A stretch of DNA of 14,016 bases, taken from Baffinella frigidus. Taxonomy: Eukaryota > Cryptophyceae > Cryptomonadales > Baffinellaceae. The stretch is taken from the NCBI GenBank assembly GCA_026770585.1, contig MU646452.1, positions 692,046 through 706,061 on the forward strand, given 5' to 3'. The notes under the pieces were generated by a model. The model searched no databases. It saw nothing but the letters and a program-made list of their open reading frames with translations, and was not told where the DNA came from. A program made the translations under genes and the position numbers. Within the stretch, counting starts at the first letter, position 1; every line of letters starts with the position of its first letter. Positions 12,603 through 14,016 of this stretch are shown here, in pieces.

Positions 12603-12708
12603 AATGTTGAGGGGTTGGGGGTGGGGCTTGTCTTAGAGCAGGCTGGACTGCGCGGCAGAATAAGACGCGGCACGCGCCCCCTGCCTCCTAGACGGCCATG
12701 CTCGCGTT

Positions 12709-12883
12709 AGAGCATTTGCGGTGATTGTTGTCCGTTTCGGACGTGCGGTTTTCCGGTTTTCCGGTTTTCATTTGTACCAGAAGTGTCCATTTAAAATGTT
12801 TTACGACCTTAACAACATTTTAAAAAACCGAAAACACGGAAAACCGCACGTCCGAAACGGACAACAATTACCGCAAAGGCTCT
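12709..12883. mobile_element. AGAGC(A/C)TTTGCGG foldback, about 175 bp
   Basis: The left arm 12709-12768 and right arm 12827-12883 are inverted copies (TTTGCGGTGATTGTTGTCCG, TTTCGGACGTGCGGTTTTCC). They differ by one extra GGTTTTCC-type unit on the left. Each arm has a small internal hairpin GTCCG-TTT-CGGAC or its inverse. The central loop holds another hairpin, TTTAAAATGTT/AACATTTTAAA. No target duplication is clear. Only one copy is seen in this window. Confidence 0.75.
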
Positions 12884-12926
12884 ACGTCCGTCGTACGTCG
12901 TTTGACACAGCGAGCATACAGTGGAC

Positions 12927-13083
12927 CTACCCTAACACATACCCGTCGGGGCCGGACTGATTGAGTATGTGTGGAGGGTAGGTATGCGTTATGGTGTCCA
13001 CCCTTCAGGCATACTTCCTTGCAGGGGGAAATCGGGGGCCGGCCGAAGGAGTATGTGTGGAGGGTAAGTATGTGTTACGGTAG
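12927..13083. repeat. Direct and inverted repeats of GAGTATGTGTGGAGGGTA
   Basis: GAGTATGTGTGGAGGGTAGG with TATGCGTTATGGT at about 12964-12995 is repeated at about 13049-13081 (period near 86). CTACCCTAACACATAC (about 12927-12942) is an inverse, 15 of 16, of GTATGTGTTACGGTAG (about 13068-13083). It is a small repeat cluster with no gene. Confidence 0.5.
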
Positions 13084-13127
13084 CCTGTGTTGGGGCAGGT
13101 GGACTGTACACCTCTCTTTTCACAAAC

Positions 13128-13926
13128 CCATGGAAAGCACGCTGAAGCTCGAGTCCATTAGGGTTGTTACATCGGATTTTTTTTGCCATGGACTCGGTCC
13201 ATGAGCCTGACTTGAGCCTTGCCTTGATCCTGACCTGAGCCTGGGCGCTGAACGCGCTCCTCCCCTGCGTGTTTCCAAGCGCAAATTGGTGAGCCCACAT
13301 AGACCGAGACAGAGCTAGGAACCTCCCAGTGTTACCAAGCGCGTCGTGCGGACAGTCCCTGAGCCTGACCCGCGGAGAGTCCCTGAGCCTGACCCGTGGA
13401 CCCATGGAACGCTTGCTGAAGTTGGAGTCCATGAGCCTGACTTGATCCTGACCTTAGCCTGGGCGCTGCACGGGCCCCGAACCCTTACCTCTGGTCCTGC
13501 ACACTCAAGGAGACGACTGACCGACAACGAGAGACTGACTTCTGAGCCTGGACACTGATGACTCAACGACTGAACGGCGAGCCTCCAAGGTCAAGCTGGC
13601 GTCCAGCTCTGAGCCTGACCTGACCCTCACCTGAGCTCTCACTAAACGACTCAAAACGAGCGCCTGCATCTGAGCCTGGGCAATAAACGACTGACCAACT
13701 GAAGAAGCGCGACTCCCGGGAGCAGCAAGATGTGCCGGCGGCCACCAACAGGAGTTTCGGCGACGAGCCTGATCAATTCCCTGGGGTGCCCACCAGACCC
13801 CCCCAACAGGAGGCAGAAATTACTGTAGGGAGTGAGCACGAGCGCCTCCGCAGACCTCTGGCCTTGCACACTCAACGACTCAACGACTGACCAACTGAAC
13901 AAGCGCGCCTCCCGGGAGCAGCAAGA

Positions 13927-13930
<4 letters not shown>
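13128..13930 (+). repeat. Degenerate GAGCCTGAC minisatellite and AACGACTGACC higher-order repeat
   Basis: The words CCATGGAAAGCACGCTGAAG (13129) and its diverged copy near 13402 (CCCATGGAACGCTTGCTGAA) each precede GTCCAT and an array of GAGCCTGACTTGA and CCTGACCTGAGCCTGGGCGC units. From about 13490 a second pattern appears: CTCAACGACT and AACGACTGACCAACTGAA, then GAGCAGCAAGATGTGCC, with the last block at 13686 repeated at 13882 (period 196). Frames on both strands are by-products of this repetition. Confidence 0.55.

Positions 13931-14016
<86 letters not shown>
13931..14016 (+). repeat. Homopolymer of 86 C to the window end
   Basis: All 86 terminal bases are C. The tract begins directly after GAGCAGCAAGATGTG, whose other copy (13721-13734) continues CCGGCGGCC rather than as a C run. 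The tract thus starts inside a repeat unit. It may be a true expansion, able to form i-motif or G-quadruplex structure, or an assembly or polymerase artefact at a contig end. Confidence 0.9.

Larger units (their letters stand above)
12200..12656 (+). repeat. Host repeat H, unit 2 (interrupted twice)
   Basis: Host sequence ACCCTGGACGCGCGTTAGTG then ACTGGCAGG is interrupted at 12237-12379. It resumes GGTGGTGGTGATGCTGGTGC and CTGTCAACCTCTTTGGGG, is interrupted again at 12430-12602, and resumes AATGTTGAGGGGTTGGGGGT then GGGGCTTGTCTTAGAGCAG. Both interrupted points are continuous in unit 1. Confidence 0.7.

Noticed and set aside
1-14016. Viral or retroelement genes
   Set aside because: No reverse transcriptase, integrase, transposase or capsid-like frame was found; all mobile elements seen are non-coding.

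Overview
The window looks like eukaryotic nuclear, repeat-rich intergenic DNA. No reading frame resembles a known protein along its length, and no tRNA, rRNA, CRISPR array or bacterial operon layout is visible. A degenerate TTTAGGG/TTCAGGG array (about 9163-9590) is the telomere-type repeat of plants and many microalgae. Two short GC-rich open stretches look like first exons, and homopolymer C tracts are frequent. A microalga or other protist (for example a dinoflagellate, cryptophyte or haptophyte) would fit, but the lineage cannot be fixed from this sequence.

Layout. 1-1500: three foldback elements, a degenerate CCTGAGCCTTCAAC-type minisatellite and one weak candidate exon. 1952-3555: a 1.6 kb foldback with nested arms, enclosing two copies of a smaller palindrome family (TACAGGGGTACC type). 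3600-5410: degraded copies of that family, the first TATCCCTTAAG palindrome, (TTC)n and (GA)n tracts and two diverged tandem repeats. 5584-6130: an inverted second copy of the 462-603 element and a half copy of its core. 6341-6790: a minisatellite of ATCAGCCACTT subunits. 6943-7755: a tandem host repeat whose units are filled by different TA-flanked palindromes or left empty. 7776-9100: a complex satellite carrying a TTATCTCAG palindrome. 9163-9620: telomere-like array. 9838-9949: a perfect 46-bp foldback. 10183-10915: two putative divergent first exons, one encoding a signal peptide. 11135-12883: dense nested foldbacks, several inserted into a two-copy host repeat. 12927-13930: GAGCCTGAC-type repeats, ending in 86 consecutive C.

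The main biology is in the palindromes. At least eight non-coding foldback families of about 90-175 bp can be told apart by their ends. Paralogous host repeats within the window act as filled/empty site pairs and point to target duplications of several lengths: TA, GG, 4 bp (GGTT and ATCC), 6 bp (AATGTT) and 9 bp (GCGCGTTAG). This suggests several different mobilising enzymes, none encoded here. Three further patterns stand out: families with different ends share the same inner core; the arms of several families are themselves palindromes; and the two TTATCTCAG copies differ by paired substitutions that preserve their small inner hairpins. All of this is inferred by reading the sequence; no alignment or database search was run.
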